Positions 46,882-56,176 of a DNA stretch of 64,000 nucleotides are shown in pieces. The stretch comes from Primorskyibacter flagellatus (lineage in GTDB: Bacteria; Pseudomonadota; Alphaproteobacteria; Rhodobacterales; Rhodobacteraceae). The stretch is taken from positions 1,600,338 through 1,664,337 of the forward strand of contig NZ_BMFJ01000001.1 in the NCBI RefSeq assembly GCF_014638275.1, read 5' to 3'. Position 1 is the first letter of the stretch. Every line of letters begins with the position of its first letter. The position numbers and the translations under genes were made by a program. Under the pieces are notes generated by a model. The model was given only the letters and a program-made list of their open reading frames with translations. It was not told the DNA's origin and did not search any database.

Positions 46882-47547
46882 TCACAGCCCCAGCTTGTCC
46901 CGCATGAAGGCCAGCGCCACCGACAGGCCATCCGGTGCGATTCCGTGGCCGGTGCCCTTCATGACATGGGCGTAGACCTCTTTCCAGCCGGCGCCCTGCA
47001 GGGCCTCTGCGGCGGCGGGCAGGCTCTGGGGCGGGACGACCTCGTCCGCGTCGCCGTGCACCAGCAGGACGGGCGGGCGGCTGACGGCCTCTTCCGCCAG
47101 GTCCTCGGGCTTCAGGAGACGACCGGAGAAGGCGACGATCCCGGCCAGTTCGTCCTCCCGCCGCGGTCCGACATGCAGCGACATCATGGAGCCCTGTGAG
47201 AAGCCGAAGAGCACGACCTGCTCGGGCAGCACGTCCTCGTCCACCATCAGCGCGTCGAGAAAGGCGTCGAGGTCGTCGAAGGCGGCGGTCATGCCACGCT
47301 CGGCCTCCTCCTCCGACGAACCGTCGAGCCAGGGGATCGGGAACCACTGAAAGCCGAAGGGCGCGCCGGGCACGGATTCGGGGGCGTCCGGAGCAACGAA
47401 AAGCGTGTCCGGCAGGTGTTCGCCCAGCACGTCCGCCAGCCCCAGTAGGTCCGCTCCGTTCGCGCCATAGCCATGCAGGAAGACCACGACAGAGCGCGTC
47501 TCGCCCGAGACAGGATCCTTGCGGCCTGCGTTGAGTACCCGTGTCAT
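46882..47547 (-). CDS. Phospholipase/carboxylesterase family hydrolase
   Basis: A 221-residue alpha/beta hydrolase of the YpfH/Tpl type. Oxyanion loop VVFLHGYGANGADLLGL, nucleophile elbow LFGFSQGSMMS, acid VHGDADEVVP and base TGHGI complete the catalytic triad. Cytoplasmic, with short-chain esters or lysophospholipids as likely substrates. The ATG at 47547 makes a 4-base overlap with the stop of the upstream glycosylase gene, which fixes the start and shows co-translation. Confidence 0.92.
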   Translation of the reverse strand: MTRVLNAGRKDPVSGETRSVVVFLHGYGANGADLLGLADVLGEHLPDTLFVAPDAPESVPGAPFGFQWFPIPWLDGSSEEEAERGMTAAFDDLDAFLDALMVDEDVLPEQVVLFGFSQGSMMSLHVGPRREDELAGIVAFSGRLLKPEDLAEEAVSRPPVLLVHGDADEVVPPQSLPAAAEALQGAGWKEVYAHVMKGTGHGIAPDGLSVALAFMRDKLGL

Positions 47548-48170
47548 AGTGTTCCTTCCCTCTGTTTCCGTTCGCGGTAGTGGTCCCAGAGCAGCCGCGC
47601 GGCCACGGCCCGCCACGGGCTCCACCGCTCCGCCATTGCGCGCATGGTGCGTTCGTCCGGCCGGTCGTCAAGGTCGTAGAGGATACGCGCGGCCTCCTGC
47701 AAGGCCAGATCTCCGGCCGGGAAGACATCGGCACGGCCAAGCGCGGTCAGGGCATAGATCTCCGCCGTCCAGCGACCGATGCCGGGGAGTGCAACCAGTT
47801 CGGCGATCACCGCATCGTCCGGCAGGGAGTCGAGTGCGGCAAAATCCAGACCCGCACCGGCGAGCGCGAGGGCATAGCGGATCTTGGGGCGAGAGAGACC
47901 GGCGGCGCGCAGGCCGTCCTCTCCGGCAGAGGCTACGGCGGCGGGATGGTGCAGGCCAGCGGCCTCCACCCGCGCCCAGATCGCGGCGGCGGAAGCGGTG
48001 GAGACCTGCTGGCCGACGATGGCCTGGAACAGGGTGGCAAACCCCGCCGGGCGGCGGCGCAGCGGCGGCACGAGATGCGCGATCCGGGCAAGGGCGGGAT
48101 CCATCCGGGCAAGAGCGGCGGTGCCCTCGGCGATATCTTCGGGTGTGTCGATGCGGCGGGCGGCAGTCAT
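47544..48170 (-). CDS. DNA-3-methyladenine glycosylase (AlkA-like, HhH-GPD)
   Basis: A 208-residue base-excision repair enzyme. The helix-hairpin-helix is LVALPGIGRWTAEIYAL, followed by the GPD-type catalytic Asp in DVFPAGDLAL, and an upstream FATLFQAIVGQQVSTASA core helix. There is no FeS cluster loop and no N-terminal AlkA extension, so it is the short AlkA form. It removes alkylated purines. It overlaps the esterase downstream and cobK upstream by 4 bases each; the grouping looks opportunistic rather than functional. Confidence 0.93.
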   Translation of the reverse strand: MTAARRIDTPEDIAEGTAALARMDPALARIAHLVPPLRRRPAGFATLFQAIVGQQVSTASAAAIWARVEAAGLHHPAAVASAGEDGLRAAGLSRPKIRYALALAGAGLDFAALDSLPDDAVIAELVALPGIGRWTAEIYALTALGRADVFPAGDLALQEAARILYDLDDRPDERTMRAMAERWSPWRAVAARLLWDHYRERKQREGTL

Positions 48171-48901
48171 CGGGCGGCGACCCAGTCCAGCGCCTCGGGG
48201 ACCGTGCGCAGGACCGTGCAGCCTTCGGGGTCCGGCGGGCGGGCGATCATCGCGACGTCGAGGCCAAGCGCGCGGGCGGCGTCGAGCTTCGGGCGCGCGC
48301 CCTGCCCGCCCGCGTTCTTGGTGACGATCCAGGTGATGCCGAGGCGGCGGAACAGCGCGGTTTCCGAGGCCAGGTCGAAGGGCCCCCGCCCGGTCAGCCA
48401 GCTGCCGCCCGCGAAGGGAAAGGGCCGGTCATCGGGGTCGATCCGGCGGCAATGGACGCGCGTCCGCCCGGCTAGTCCGGCGTAACGGTCAAGGGTCCCG
48501 ATCCCGGTGGCCAGCAGGACGGTGGCCCCGTCAGGGACAAGGGCTGCGGCCTCTTCCGCCGTGACGGCGGTGTGCCAGCGATCCCCCGGCCCGGCCTGCC
48601 ATGCGGGCCGGGACAGCCGCGCGTAGGGAAGCCCACGCTCGCGGCAGAGACGCGCGGTGCGGATCGTGATGCGGGTGGCGAAGGGGTGCGTCGCGTCCAG
48701 CACGGCGGTAATCCCGTGGCCGGCAAGCGCAGCAATGAACCCCTCTGCCCCGCCGAAGCCGCCGGTGCGCAGCGGCACGGGGTAGTCGGCCCCGGAGCGC
48801 AGCGCGCCCGCGAGGGAGGCCAGCACAGGGGTGCCTTGCGCGGCGAGAGCGCGGGCGAGCGCATGCGCCTCTCCGGTTCCGGAGAGCAGGAGCAGCGTCA
48901 T
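48167..48901 (-). CDS. cobK: Precorrin-6A reductase
   Basis: Reduces precorrin-6A (or its cobalt form) with NADPH in cobalamin ring synthesis. The 244-residue protein has the N-terminal LLLSGTGEAHALARAL nucleotide fold, GITAVLDATHPFA, RTRVHCRRIDP and VTKNAGGQGARPKLDAARALGL, all typical of CobK/CbiJ. No other cob genes are in the window, so the gene has been separated from the cluster. Start at 48901 is chosen because upstream codons are low-complexity. It overlaps the glycosylase gene by 4 bases. Confidence 0.93.
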   Translation of the reverse strand: MTLLLLSGTGEAHALARALAAQGTPVLASLAGALRSGADYPVPLRTGGFGGAEGFIAALAGHGITAVLDATHPFATRITIRTARLCRERGLPYARLSRPAWQAGPGDRWHTAVTAEEAAALVPDGATVLLATGIGTLDRYAGLAGRTRVHCRRIDPDDRPFPFAGGSWLTGRGPFDLASETALFRRLGITWIVTKNAGGQGARPKLDAARALGLDVAMIARPPDPEGCTVLRTVPEALDWVAAR

Positions 48902-48971
48902 GGGCGGGGGCGGGACGGCGTCGGCATGGGCGCACCATAGCGGGGCCGGTGCGCTTGGCCAGCGGGGGATG

Positions 48972-49003
48972 CCTCCGGCGGGGATATTTCGGGCAAGGCG
49001 AAG
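48972..49003 (+). repeat. Copy 2 of the GGGATATTTCGGGCAAG motif
   Basis: CCTCCGGC, then GGGGATATTTCGGGCAAG, then GCGAAG, in the 136-base gap between tgt and cobK, 34 bases from the end of tgt and antisense to both genes. Confidence 0.6.
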
Positions 49004-49037
49004 ACCTGAGGGTCGTGTCGGCCTGGCGGCGCGAGGC

Positions 49038-50165
49038 TCAGAGCGGGGGGATGTCGCCCTCTGCGCGGGTCGCATGGAAGCGCGTCTCCCAGTCGGCAAA
49101 GCTGCCTTCGGCGATGGCGGCACGCATTCCGGCCATGATCTGCTGGTAGTAATGCAGGTTGTGCCAGGTGAGCAGCATGCCGGAGATCATCTCCTGTGCG
49201 CGGAAGACATGGTGCAGGTAGGCGCGGGAATAGTTACGGCAGGCCGGACATGTGCAATCCTCGTCCAGCGGGCGAGGGTCGTCGGCGTGGCGGGCGTTCT
49301 TGATATTGACCTGACCGCGGCGCGTCCAGGCCTGCCCCGTGCGCCCAGAGCGGGAGGGCAGTACGCAGTCCATCATGTCCACGCCGCGCTTCACCGCACC
49401 GACAATATCGTCGGGCTTGCCGACGCCCATGAGATACCGGGGCCGGTCCTGCGGCAGCTGGTCGGGGGCGTAGTCGAGACAGGCGAACATGGCCTCCTGC
49501 CCCTCTCCGACGGCAAGGCCCCCGATCGCGTAGCCCTCGAAGCCGATGTCGGTCAGGGCCTTCGCGCTTTCGGCGCGCAGGTCCTGTTCCAGCCCGCCCT
49601 GCTGGATGCCGAAGAGCGCGTGGCCGGGACGGTCGCCGAAGGCATCGCGGGACCGCGCAGCCCATCTCATCGACAGGCGCATCGACTCCTCGATCCGTTT
49701 GCGATCTGCGGGCAGCGCCGGGCATTCGTCGAAGCACATCACGATGTCGGAGCCGAGCAGGCGCTGGATCTCCATCGACCGCTCTGGGGTGAGTTCATGC
49801 TTGGACCCGTCGACATGGGATCGGAAGGTCACGCCCTTTTCGGTCAGCTTGCGCAGGTCGGCCAGCGACATGACCTGAAAGCCGCCGCTGTCGGTCAGGA
49901 TCGGCCGGTCCCAGTTCATGAACCTGTGCAAACCGCCAAGCCGGTCGATGCGCTCTGCCGTCGGTCGCAGCATCAGGTGGTAGGTATTGCCGAGCAGGAT
50001 GTCGGCCCCGGTCTCCCGCACGCTTTCGGGCATCATCGCCTTGACCGTCGCCGCCGTGCCGACGGGCATGAAGGCGGGGGTTCGGATCTCTCCCCTCGGG
50101 GTGGAGATCACGCCCGTACGCGCCTTGCCGTCCGTGGCGGAGAGAGTGAAGGAGAAGCGGGTCAT
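49038..50165 (-). CDS. tgt: tRNA-guanine transglycosylase
   Basis: Exchanges guanine-34 for preQ1 in tRNA, the step before QueA. The 375-residue protein has the substrate-binding DSGGFQVMS (Asp nucleophile region), [14 protein letters not shown], and the zinc site [16 protein letters not shown] near the C-terminus. AGGAGGGG precedes the ATG at 50165. With queA at 36117 the cell can complete queuosine from preQ1; genes for preQ1 synthesis are not here. The next gene upstream, a VPLPA-CTERM protein, is 43 bases away. Confidence 0.97.
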   Translation of the reverse strand: MTRFSFTLSATDGKARTGVISTPRGEIRTPAFMPVGTAATVKAMMPESVRETGADILLGNTYHLMLRPTAERIDRLGGLHRFMNWDRPILTDSGGFQVMSLADLRKLTEKGVTFRSHVDGSKHELTPERSMEIQRLLGSDIVMCFDECPALPADRKRIEESMRLSMRWAARSRDAFGDRPGHALFGIQQGGLEQDLRAESAKALTDIGFEGYAIGGLAVGEGQEAMFACLDYAPDQLPQDRPRYLMGVGKPDDIVGAVKRGVDMMDCVLPSRSGRTGQAWTRRGQVNIKNARHADDPRPLDEDCTCPACRNYSRAYLHHVFRAQEMISGMLLTWHNLHYYQQIMAGMRAAIAEGSFADWETRFHATRAEGDIPPL

Positions 50166-50208
50166 CGGCCCCTCCTATGTCAGAAGGGCCGATGAGGGAA
50201 GTGGCCGC

Positions 50209-50832
50209 TTACCGGCGGCGAAGCATGGCCAGCGCGCCGAGACCGGCGAGCAGCAGCGGAAGACCTGCGGGTAGCGGAACCGCGGGTGCGTCGTGCTCCA
50301 GCCTGACGAAATCCAGCAGCAGGCCGAAGTTGTCCCCGCCGTCGTGGTCGAGGAACAGCTTGTCCGCCGTGGTCGTACCGTAGGTGAAGCTGGTGGTCAG
50401 CGTCACCGGCGACCCGGCGCCGGCCAGAGACGTGTAGGTCGTCATGGCGTAACCGACTGTGCCGAATGTCAGGTTTTCCAGACCACCGCCGTTCTTGCCG
50501 GACAGGCCGAGCGTGAGGGTGTAGGTGATCCCCGCCATGAAGATCGTTTCGTATTTCAGTTCGAGACGCGCGGCGTTGCCGGTTGAGCCGTCGAGGTCGA
50601 GACAGCCTGTCGATCCGCAGGGAAGGCCGAAACCGCCGCTGGTGAAAAGGTCGACCGTGCCGTCGACGATGTCCCAGTTGGCAAGCGGCGAGAAGTTGAT
50701 GGTCTGTACGGTGCCCGGCGCACCGGCCACTTCGGCGGCAAAGTCATCGTAGAAGATTTCGACCGGGGCTGCGGCGGCAAAGCCGGGTGCGAGGCCTGCT
50801 AGGGCGGCGAGAAGGAAGGCGCGAAAAGACAT
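50209..50832 (-). CDS. Secreted VPLPA-CTERM protein (4 of 4)
   Basis: A 207-residue exported protein with signal peptide [21 protein letters not shown], a beta-sandwich body ([56 protein letters not shown]) and the tail [16 protein letters not shown] ending in RRR. The body resembles a DUF642- or carbohydrate-binding-module-like sandwich with a cysteine pair (CGSTGC). Its C-terminal tail is nearly identical to that of the 23549 protein, which suggests the same sorting enzyme. A further in-frame ATG 13 codons upstream exists; the signal peptide fits 50832 better. Confidence 0.88.
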   Translation of the reverse strand: MSFRAFLLAALAGLAPGFAAAAPVEIFYDDFAAEVAGAPGTVQTINFSPLANWDIVDGTVDLFTSGGFGLPCGSTGCLDLDGSTGNAARLELKYETIFMAGITYTLTLGLSGKNGGGLENLTFGTVGYAMTTYTSLAGAGSPVTLTTSFTYGTTTADKLFLDHDGGDNFGLLLDFVRLEHDAPAVPLPAGLPLLLAGLGALAMLRRR

Positions 50833-51144
50833 GGATTCCTCATAAAACTGAACAAGAATACGGCGAAGCATACTGTATTTGCCCTTTTTTTTCGCCAGAT
50901 GGCGCGGTGCTGCCAATCGTGGGAAGCGTTCGCCCCGCGGCCCTGCCCGCGTTCTCAACGGATGGTGGACCCGGGACGGCGGCGGGCTATCTCTCGGGCG
51001 GCGGGCACGCGCCCTCATCGCGCCATGTCGCCGGTCGCGGCTGTTACGATTTCTTTGCTGGACGGCGCTAGTGGAATCGAAGAGGCATCGGCGCGACCGG
51101 CGGCGACCGATTCTCCCCCGACCCGACCCCCAGCGGAGCCAGTC
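50833..51144. other. 312-base divergent spacer between the VPLPA-CTERM and RimB-RimK genes
   Basis: No gene is supported. It holds an 8-base T tract near 50883-50890 and an AT-rich stretch (50835-50890) that should carry the leftward promoter. The rightward frame is open from 50899, with an ATG at 51025, but these residues look non-coding in composition. Confidence 0.5.
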
Positions 51145-52575
51145 ATGATCCACGACACCCCATCCAGAGACGACAGTGCCCCGATGCTCCGGCTGGGATG
51201 GGAGGAATGGGTCTCGCTGCCCGATCTGGGCCTGCCGACGCTGCGGGTGAAGGTGGATACGGGGGCCAAGACCTCCGCCCTGCACGCGACGGAGATCGAG
51301 ACGTTCGGCCGGGCCGAGAAGCCGCAGGTGCGTTTCACCGTTCATCCGATCCCGGGGCGCGAGGATCTGGAAATCCCCTGTTCCGCCGACATCGTGGACC
51401 GGCGCGAAGTCACCTCGTCGAATGGCGAGACCGAACACCGTTACGTCATCCGCACCCCGCTCGAGATCGCCGGCCAGACCTGGCCGATCGAGATCACGCT
51501 GACCGACCGGCGGGGCATGCAGTCGCACATGCTGCTTGGTCGTCAGGCGCTGGTGGATCGGGTCACGGTCGCGCCCGGCGAACGCTTCTGCCAGCCGGAA
51601 CTGAGCTATGAGGTCTATCATTCCGCTCATGTCCGCACCGCCGCGCCGAACCGCGCCCTGCGCATCGCCGTGCTGAGCCGGGAGGACAACTATTCCACCC
51701 GCCGCCTCGTCTCGGTCGGGGAGGAGCGCGGCCATACGGTAGAGGTGATCGACACGGCCCGCTGCTACATGGCGATCAACGCGCTCGCCCCCGAGGTGCA
51801 TTACGACGGCAAGCGCCTGCCCCGCTACGATGCGGTGATCCCGCGCATCGGGGCCTCCATCACGCCCTACGGAACGGCGGTAATCCGGCAGTTCGAAACC
51901 ATCGGGACGTGGTGCGTGAACGGGTCTGCCGGGATCACCGCCAGCCGGGACAAGCTGCACGCGCATCAGGTGCTGGCGCGCAACCGGATCGGGATGCCGG
52001 CCACGGCCTTCGCGTCGTCGCCCAAGGACACGGGCAACCTGATCGGGCTGGTCGGTTCGGCCCCGCTGATCGTGAAGCTGCTGGAATCGACCCAGGGACG
52101 CGGCGTGGTTCTGGCCGAAACGCGCAAGGCGGCGGAGTCGGTGATTTCCGCTTTCCGGGGACTCAAGGCAAATTTCCTCGTGCAGCATTTCGTGAAGGAA
52201 GCAGCCGGAGAGGACATCCGCTGCCTCGTCATCGGCAACAAGGTGGTTGCCGCAATCAAACGCACGGCAGAGGGCGGGGATTTCCGGTCCAACCTGCACC
52301 TTGGCGGCAAGGCGACCCCGGTGAAGATCACGAAGGAAGAGCGCGAGACCGCCCTCCGCGCCGCACGGGCCTTTGGTCTCAACATGGCCGGGGTGGACCT
52401 GCTGCGATCAGAGACCGGGCCGAAGGTGCTCGAGGTCAACTCGTCTCCGGGGTTCGAGGGGGTGGAAACCGCATCCGGCAAGGATGTGGTCGGGCGGCTG
52501 TACGACGAGGTGGAGGCGCAGGTGCGCCCGGCTCCGGTGCGGCGGCGCAGGGGCGCGCAGGCCTCGGAAAGTTAA
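51145..52575 (+). CDS. Fused RimB-like protease and RimK-like glutamate ligase
   Basis: A 476-residue two-domain protein. Residues about 15-155 are a retropepsin-like ATP-dependent zinc protease (PF05618 type; active-site [11 protein letters not shown] at 38-48, MLLGRQAL near 130). Residues about 170-455 are a complete RimK-type ATP-grasp ligase: [74 protein letters not shown] and [12 protein letters not shown]. RimK adds glutamates to ribosomal protein S6, and RimB-type proteases are thought to trim such tails, so writer and eraser may be one chain. GCGGAG precedes the ATG at 51145. S6 as target is inferred. Confidence 0.92.
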   Translation: MIHDTPSRDDSAPMLRLGWEEWVSLPDLGLPTLRVKVDTGAKTSALHATEIETFGRAEKPQVRFTVHPIPGREDLEIPCSADIVDRREVTSSNGETEHRYVIRTPLEIAGQTWPIEITLTDRRGMQSHMLLGRQALVDRVTVAPGERFCQPELSYEVYHSAHVRTAAPNRALRIAVLSREDNYSTRRLVSVGEERGHTVEVIDTARCYMAINALAPEVHYDGKRLPRYDAVIPRIGASITPYGTAVIRQFETIGTWCVNGSAGITASRDKLHAHQVLARNRIGMPATAFASSPKDTGNLIGLVGSAPLIVKLLESTQGRGVVLAETRKAAESVISAFRGLKANFLVQHFVKEAAGEDIRCLVIGNKVVAAIKRTAEGGDFRSNLHLGGKATPVKITKEERETALRAARAFGLNMAGVDLLRSETGPKVLEVNSSPGFEGVETASGKDVVGRLYDEVEAQVRPAPVRRRRGAQASES

Positions 52576-52618
52576 CTGGATCAACGTTCTGACATATTCG
52601 TGAAGCCTGATACAAAAT

Positions 52619-52645
52619 CGCGGGTTCTCCCGCGCTTTACTTTTT
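52619..52645 (+). terminator. Probable terminator after the RimB-RimK gene
   Basis: Stem CGCGGG-TTCT-CCCGCG (52619-52634) followed by a T-rich run (CTTTACTTTTT). It starts 44 bases after the stop codon. Confidence 0.7.
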
Positions 52646-52869
52646 CGTAAACACGTCAGTGCAAAAAGCGCATGGGGTGAGTTTAGCGAGTCTTTAGGCG
52701 TGGCTCGTCATGGTTCATGTCACGTTGCACGGATCGGCTTTCTCCCCCGCAAATAACAATATGCCGGTACTCCGGCAGAGCAGTTGGAACACCTCCGGCC
52801 ATGCCGGAGCGGAACTAAGACGGTGCACTCCGGCGGATGCGGGGCGGTGCCGGTGAATGCAGGCAGGTC

Positions 52870-54138
52870 ATGGCGCGCACCGTCGACTGGGACAATTCGA
52901 CTACGGTCACCACGGGGGATGCATCCTACGACCCGGTGACGGGTGTCTATACCCTCACGCCGGACCAGCAGTGGCAGGCCGGGTTGGTCAGTTCCACCTC
53001 CGCCTATTCGATCAACTACGATTTCTCCTTCGTCTACGAAGCTTACTACGGGGCCAACGATGCCGGGGCCGATGGCATCACCTGGATGTTCCACAATGAC
53101 CCGGACGGCAACGTCATCACGCCGAGCACTGGTGGCGAATACTTTGGCACGGGCCATGTCGAAAACGCCTGGGTCCTGGAATACGACACCTATCAGAACG
53201 GCACCGAGGCCGCATACGACCACATCCAGCTGCGCGCACAGTCGGATGCGGGCGGGACCTTCTCGTCGTCCTACATGTCCACGCCGGAGATCGCCTTCCC
53301 CTCGACCATGAATATCGAGGACGGCGCCTGGCATCTCAATGAAATCACCTGGACCGCGGCGACCAAGACGCTGACCGTCGCTTTCGACGGCGTCACGCTC
53401 GGCTCCGCCGTGTTCGATCCGGGCGACGCCAACGGCGACGGGTTCTCTGAAGACGACCTGACCACCGTGCTGGGCGGCGACAGGGTTTTCTTTGCCGTAG
53501 GGGCAGCCACGGGCGGGGCGTCGAACGAACAGGCCATCCGCACCATGCAGATGGAGGGCACGATCTGCTTCACCCGCGGCACCCGTATCCTGACCCCGGA
53601 GGGAGACGTACCCGTGCACCGCCTGAAGGTGGGCGACCTCGTGACGACGCTGGAGGGCGCGGCGCGCCCGATCCGGTGGATCGGCTGCACGGAGGTCGAG
53701 GCGCGCGGCAGGCTGGCTCCGGTGCGCTTTGCCCCCGGCATTGTCGGCAACCGGCGGCCGCTTGTCGTATCTCCGCAGCACCGGATCTATGTGGCGGGCT
53801 GGCAGGCGCAGCTGTTCCTCGGGCTCGACCATTGCCTTGTCCCGGCGCATGGTTTCGTGAACGGCCGCTCTGTCCGGCGCGTCGACGACGGGCGGCGCGT
53901 GCAATACTGGCACGTCATGCTCGACACCCACGAGGTGATCCTGGCAGAGGGCGCCCCGACGGAAACACTGCTGCCCGGACCCGTTGCGCTCTCCACCCTC
54001 GCCCCGCCGCATCGGAAAGAGATCCTGACCCTGTTCCCCGACCTCGCCCGCGGCACCTTCGCAAGTGCGGCCCCCTGTGTGCCAGCGAACCTCGCCCATG
54101 CCTTCGCACCGCCGGCCCGCCGGGCGTGGGCAAGTTAG
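52870..54138 (+). CDS. Lectin-like beta-sandwich protein with Hint domain
   Basis: A 422-residue two-part protein. Residues about 1-235 look like an L-type-lectin sandwich: DWDNSTTVTTGDASYDP, GADGITWMFHNDPDG, VENAWVLEYDTYQNG, WHLNEITWTAATKTLTVAFDG. Residues about 235-375 are a Hint (Hedgehog/intein) domain of the bacterial Hint_2 type, beginning CFTRGTRILTPEGDVPVHRLKVGDLV, with the catalytic Cys at its start, the LVVSPQHRIY histidine motif and a DTHEVILAEGAPTETLLPG ending. Such domains splice or cleave themselves; the chain may auto-process. No signal peptide is seen, so secretion would need a type I system. Its 3' end overlaps the convergent FMN reductase gene by 4 bases. Confidence 0.88.
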   Translation: MARTVDWDNSTTVTTGDASYDPVTGVYTLTPDQQWQAGLVSSTSAYSINYDFSFVYEAYYGANDAGADGITWMFHNDPDGNVITPSTGGEYFGTGHVENAWVLEYDTYQNGTEAAYDHIQLRAQSDAGGTFSSSYMSTPEIAFPSTMNIEDGAWHLNEITWTAATKTLTVAFDGVTLGSAVFDPGDANGDGFSEDDLTTVLGGDRVFFAVGAATGGASNEQAIRTMQMEGTICFTRGTRILTPEGDVPVHRLKVGDLVTTLEGAARPIRWIGCTEVEARGRLAPVRFAPGIVGNRRPLVVSPQHRIYVAGWQAQLFLGLDHCLVPAHGFVNGRSVRRVDDGRRVQYWHVMLDTHEVILAEGAPTETLLPGPVALSTLAPPHRKEILTLFPDLARGTFASAAPCVPANLAHAFAPPARRAWAS

Positions 54139-54677
54139 TCCGCGACAGCTGCCGAAGCGACCCGCCTTTGCAGACTGGTGAGGAATTCGGCCAGCGCCGC
54201 CGCCTGCTCCGGCGCACGACACATCGCGCCTATCTCCTCCGGCGTTTTCCTGAGAACGGGGACAGTCAGGAAGACATCTGTCCAGAAATGCTCCGTCACC
54301 GTTGCCAGCACGCGACGCAGATCCGCCAGAACGTCCTCACCGCGATGCGAGGCATGAAGAAGGGCGACAGGCTTGCCGATGATCTCCTCGCGCGAGACGA
54401 GCCAGTCGATCGCGTTCTTGAACCCGCCGGGCAGCGCATGGACATATTCCGGGCAGGACACGACAATCGCATCCGCCGCGGCGACCTGCGCCGCGAATTC
54501 CCGCACCGGGACAGGCGTCCTGTCGCCCTCCTCGTCAGGGTTGAAGACCGGCAGGCCGGCTACTCCGGCCCAGACTTCGACCCGGACCCCGTCCGGGGCA
54601 CAGGCGGCGAGGCCGTGCAACAGCGCGGTGTTGGTCGAAGCGCGCCGCGCGGATCCGGAGATGGCAAGAACCTTCAT
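54135..54677 (-). CDS. NADPH-dependent FMN reductase
   Basis: A 180-residue flavodoxin-like reductase of the ChrR/YieF type. Phosphate loop VLAISGSARRASTNTALL at the N-terminus and the flavin-contacting CPEYVHALPGGFKNAIDWL motif are clear. It reduces quinones, chromate-like oxidants or FMN with NADPH; the native substrate is unknown. The ATG at 54677 is fixed by MKVLAISGS; upstream residues in the same frame are not protein-like. It is convergent with the Hint gene and divergent from sufT. Confidence 0.92.
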   Translation of the reverse strand: MKVLAISGSARRASTNTALLHGLAACAPDGVRVEVWAGVAGLPVFNPDEEGDRTPVPVREFAAQVAAADAIVVSCPEYVHALPGGFKNAIDWLVSREEIIGKPVALLHASHRGEDVLADLRRVLATVTEHFWTDVFLTVPVLRKTPEEIGAMCRAPEQAAALAEFLTSLQRRVASAAVAD

Positions 54678-54811
54678 GCGCCGGACCCTGCACCCGCCCG
54701 CCCTGCCCGCCAAGTGTGTCGCAGCGAAACTGCGGATTTGCCGTCCCGCCGACCTCTGGATCTTGCCGCTGCAAAACCCTATATATTCGCTCAGGAACAA
54801 GGCAGGACGAC

Positions 54812-55174
54812 ATGACTGACGCAACTGAGCCATTGGAGGGCACGCCGCTGATCGCGCCCTCGACCACCGATCATCCGCTTTACGACGCGGTGACGGAGGC
54901 CTGCCGCACGGTCTACGACCCGGAAATCCCGGTGAACATCTATGACCTGGGCCTGATCTATACCGTCGACATCTCTCCGGAGAACGAGGTGAAGATCGTC
55001 ATGACCCTCACCGCGCCGGGCTGTCCGGTGGCGGGCGACATGCCTGGATGGGTCGCGGATGCGGTCGAACCGCTGGACGGGGTCAAGCAGGTCGACGTGG
55101 CGCTGACTTGGGAACCGCCCTGGGGCATGGACATGATGTCCGACGAGGCGCGGCTGGAACTGGGGTTCATGTGA
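54812..55174 (+). CDS. sufT: SufT/MIP18-type Fe-S assembly protein
   Basis: A 120-residue protein of the DUF59 family. The core is EACRTVYDPEIPVNIYDLGLIY, then VKIVMTLTAPGCPVAGDMPGWV with the conserved cysteine, then VDVALTWEPPWGMDMMSDEARLELGF. Related proteins (SufT, PaaD, MIP18) help mature Fe-S clusters. It is followed 53 bases later by an IscA-type carrier, which supports the role. The larger suf operon is not in the window; these two genes may be its distal part or a separate pair. Confidence 0.92.
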   Translation: MTDATEPLEGTPLIAPSTTDHPLYDAVTEACRTVYDPEIPVNIYDLGLIYTVDISPENEVKIVMTLTAPGCPVAGDMPGWVADAVEPLDGVKQVDVALTWEPPWGMDMMSDEARLELGFM

Positions 55175-55227
55175 CCCTTGGTTTCGGACGCCTGACGCAT
55201 TAGATTCACGGGCAAAGGAGCCCAGAG

Positions 55228-55578
55228 ATGTTCGGCATTCCCGGCAAACAGGCCGTATCCATCACCCCCCGCGCCGCGGCGCAGATCGTCAAGCTGATGC
55301 AGCGCGACGGGCATGAGGGTCTGCGCATCGGCGTCAAGAAGGGCGGCTGCGCGGGCATGGAATACACCATGGACTACGTCGACGAGGTCAATACGCTTGA
55401 CGAAGTGGTGGAACAGGACGGTGCGCGGGTCATGATCGCCCCGATGGCGCAGATGTTCCTGTTCGGGACCGAGATCGACTACGAGACCTCGCTGCTCGAA
55501 TCCGGCTTCAGGTTCAACAACCCGAATGTCGTCGAAGCCTGCGGCTGCGGCGAGTCGATCAAGTTCGCGGAAAACTGA
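55228..55578 (+). CDS. IscA/SufA-type iron-sulphur carrier
   Basis: A 116-residue A-type carrier that receives and passes on [4Fe-4S] or [2Fe-2S] clusters. The three ligand cysteines are present: Cys41 (KKGGCAGMEY), Cys105 and Cys107 (EACGCGES). The spacing is exactly that of the family, so it should be active. It lies after sufT and overlaps the next start by one base (TGATG). Whether to call it SufA, IscA or ErpA cannot be decided from the sequence alone; the suf neighbour suggests SufA. Confidence 0.94.
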   Translation: MFGIPGKQAVSITPRAAAQIVKLMQRDGHEGLRIGVKKGGCAGMEYTMDYVDEVNTLDEVVEQDGARVMIAPMAQMFLFGTEIDYETSLLESGFRFNNPNVVEACGCGESIKFAEN

Positions 55579-55967
55579 TGGCCGTCTCGGAAGAGGTGCT
55601 CGAGCATGCGCTCGACCTCTTCCGCGGGCTCGGCCCCATCCGGACCGGGCGTATGTTCTCGGGCGTGGCGCTCTATGTCGAGGATGACGTGATGTTCGCC
55701 ATGATCGCCTCCTCCGGCACGATCTACATGAAATCTGACGATGAGACCGGCGCGCGCTACCGCGAGGCTGGCTCCGAACCCTTCACCTATTCCCGCGCCA
55801 ATGGCGAGCGCATGGTCACATCGCTGATGACCCTGCCCGATAGCGCCGCCGACGATCCCGACGAGGCGGCGGACTGGGCGCGCCTGTCGCTTGGCCCGGC
55901 ACGGGCGGCGGCGGAAAAGAAGCGGGCGGAGAAGGCGCGGAAAGCTGCACGGACCGCGCGCGGCTAG
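55578..55967 (+). CDS. TfoX N-terminal domain protein
   Basis: A 129-residue protein with the TfoX_N fold: ALDLFRGLGPIRTGRMFSGVALYVEDDVMFAMI, then IYMKSDDETGARYREAGSEPFTYSR, and an Ala/Lys-rich helical C-tail. In gamma-proteobacteria TfoX/Sxy steers competence through CRP; in Alphaproteobacteria the single N-terminal domain occurs without known role. It is translated from a TGATG junction with the IscA-type gene, so it belongs to that operon. The third copy of the GGGATATTT motif follows it. Confidence 0.9.
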   Translation: MAVSEEVLEHALDLFRGLGPIRTGRMFSGVALYVEDDVMFAMIASSGTIYMKSDDETGARYREAGSEPFTYSRANGERMVTSLMTLPDSAADDPDEAADWARLSLGPARAAAEKKRAEKARKAARTARG

Positions 55968-55992
55968 GCGACGGAGGCCGCTTCCCTTCGGA

Positions 55993-56019
55993 CCTGCCGG
56001 GATATTTGCAAGAGCGAAG
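55993..56019 (+). repeat. Copy 3 of the GATATTT..GCAAG..GAAG motif
   Basis: CCTGCCGGGATATTTGCAAG followed by AGCGAAG, 25 bases past the TfoX-domain gene. Confidence 0.55.
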
Positions 56020-56176
56020 ACATAGGTCACGGATGGAGCGGAGATGTGCGTCCGCGCATCGGTTCCGCCCGATCCGGACGCGTGCGCCCTGTCGGGTCAG
56101 CCGGAAGGCATGCCGCACCTTGACGCGCCGGGGCAATCCCCGATGATGCGCCGGACCAATGGAACGGGAGACGGGC

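Noticed and set aside
50833..52299. Leftward extension of the VPLPA-CTERM gene to a 696-residue protein
   Set aside because: The extra part is antisense to the RimB-RimK gene and would place the signal peptide in mid-protein.
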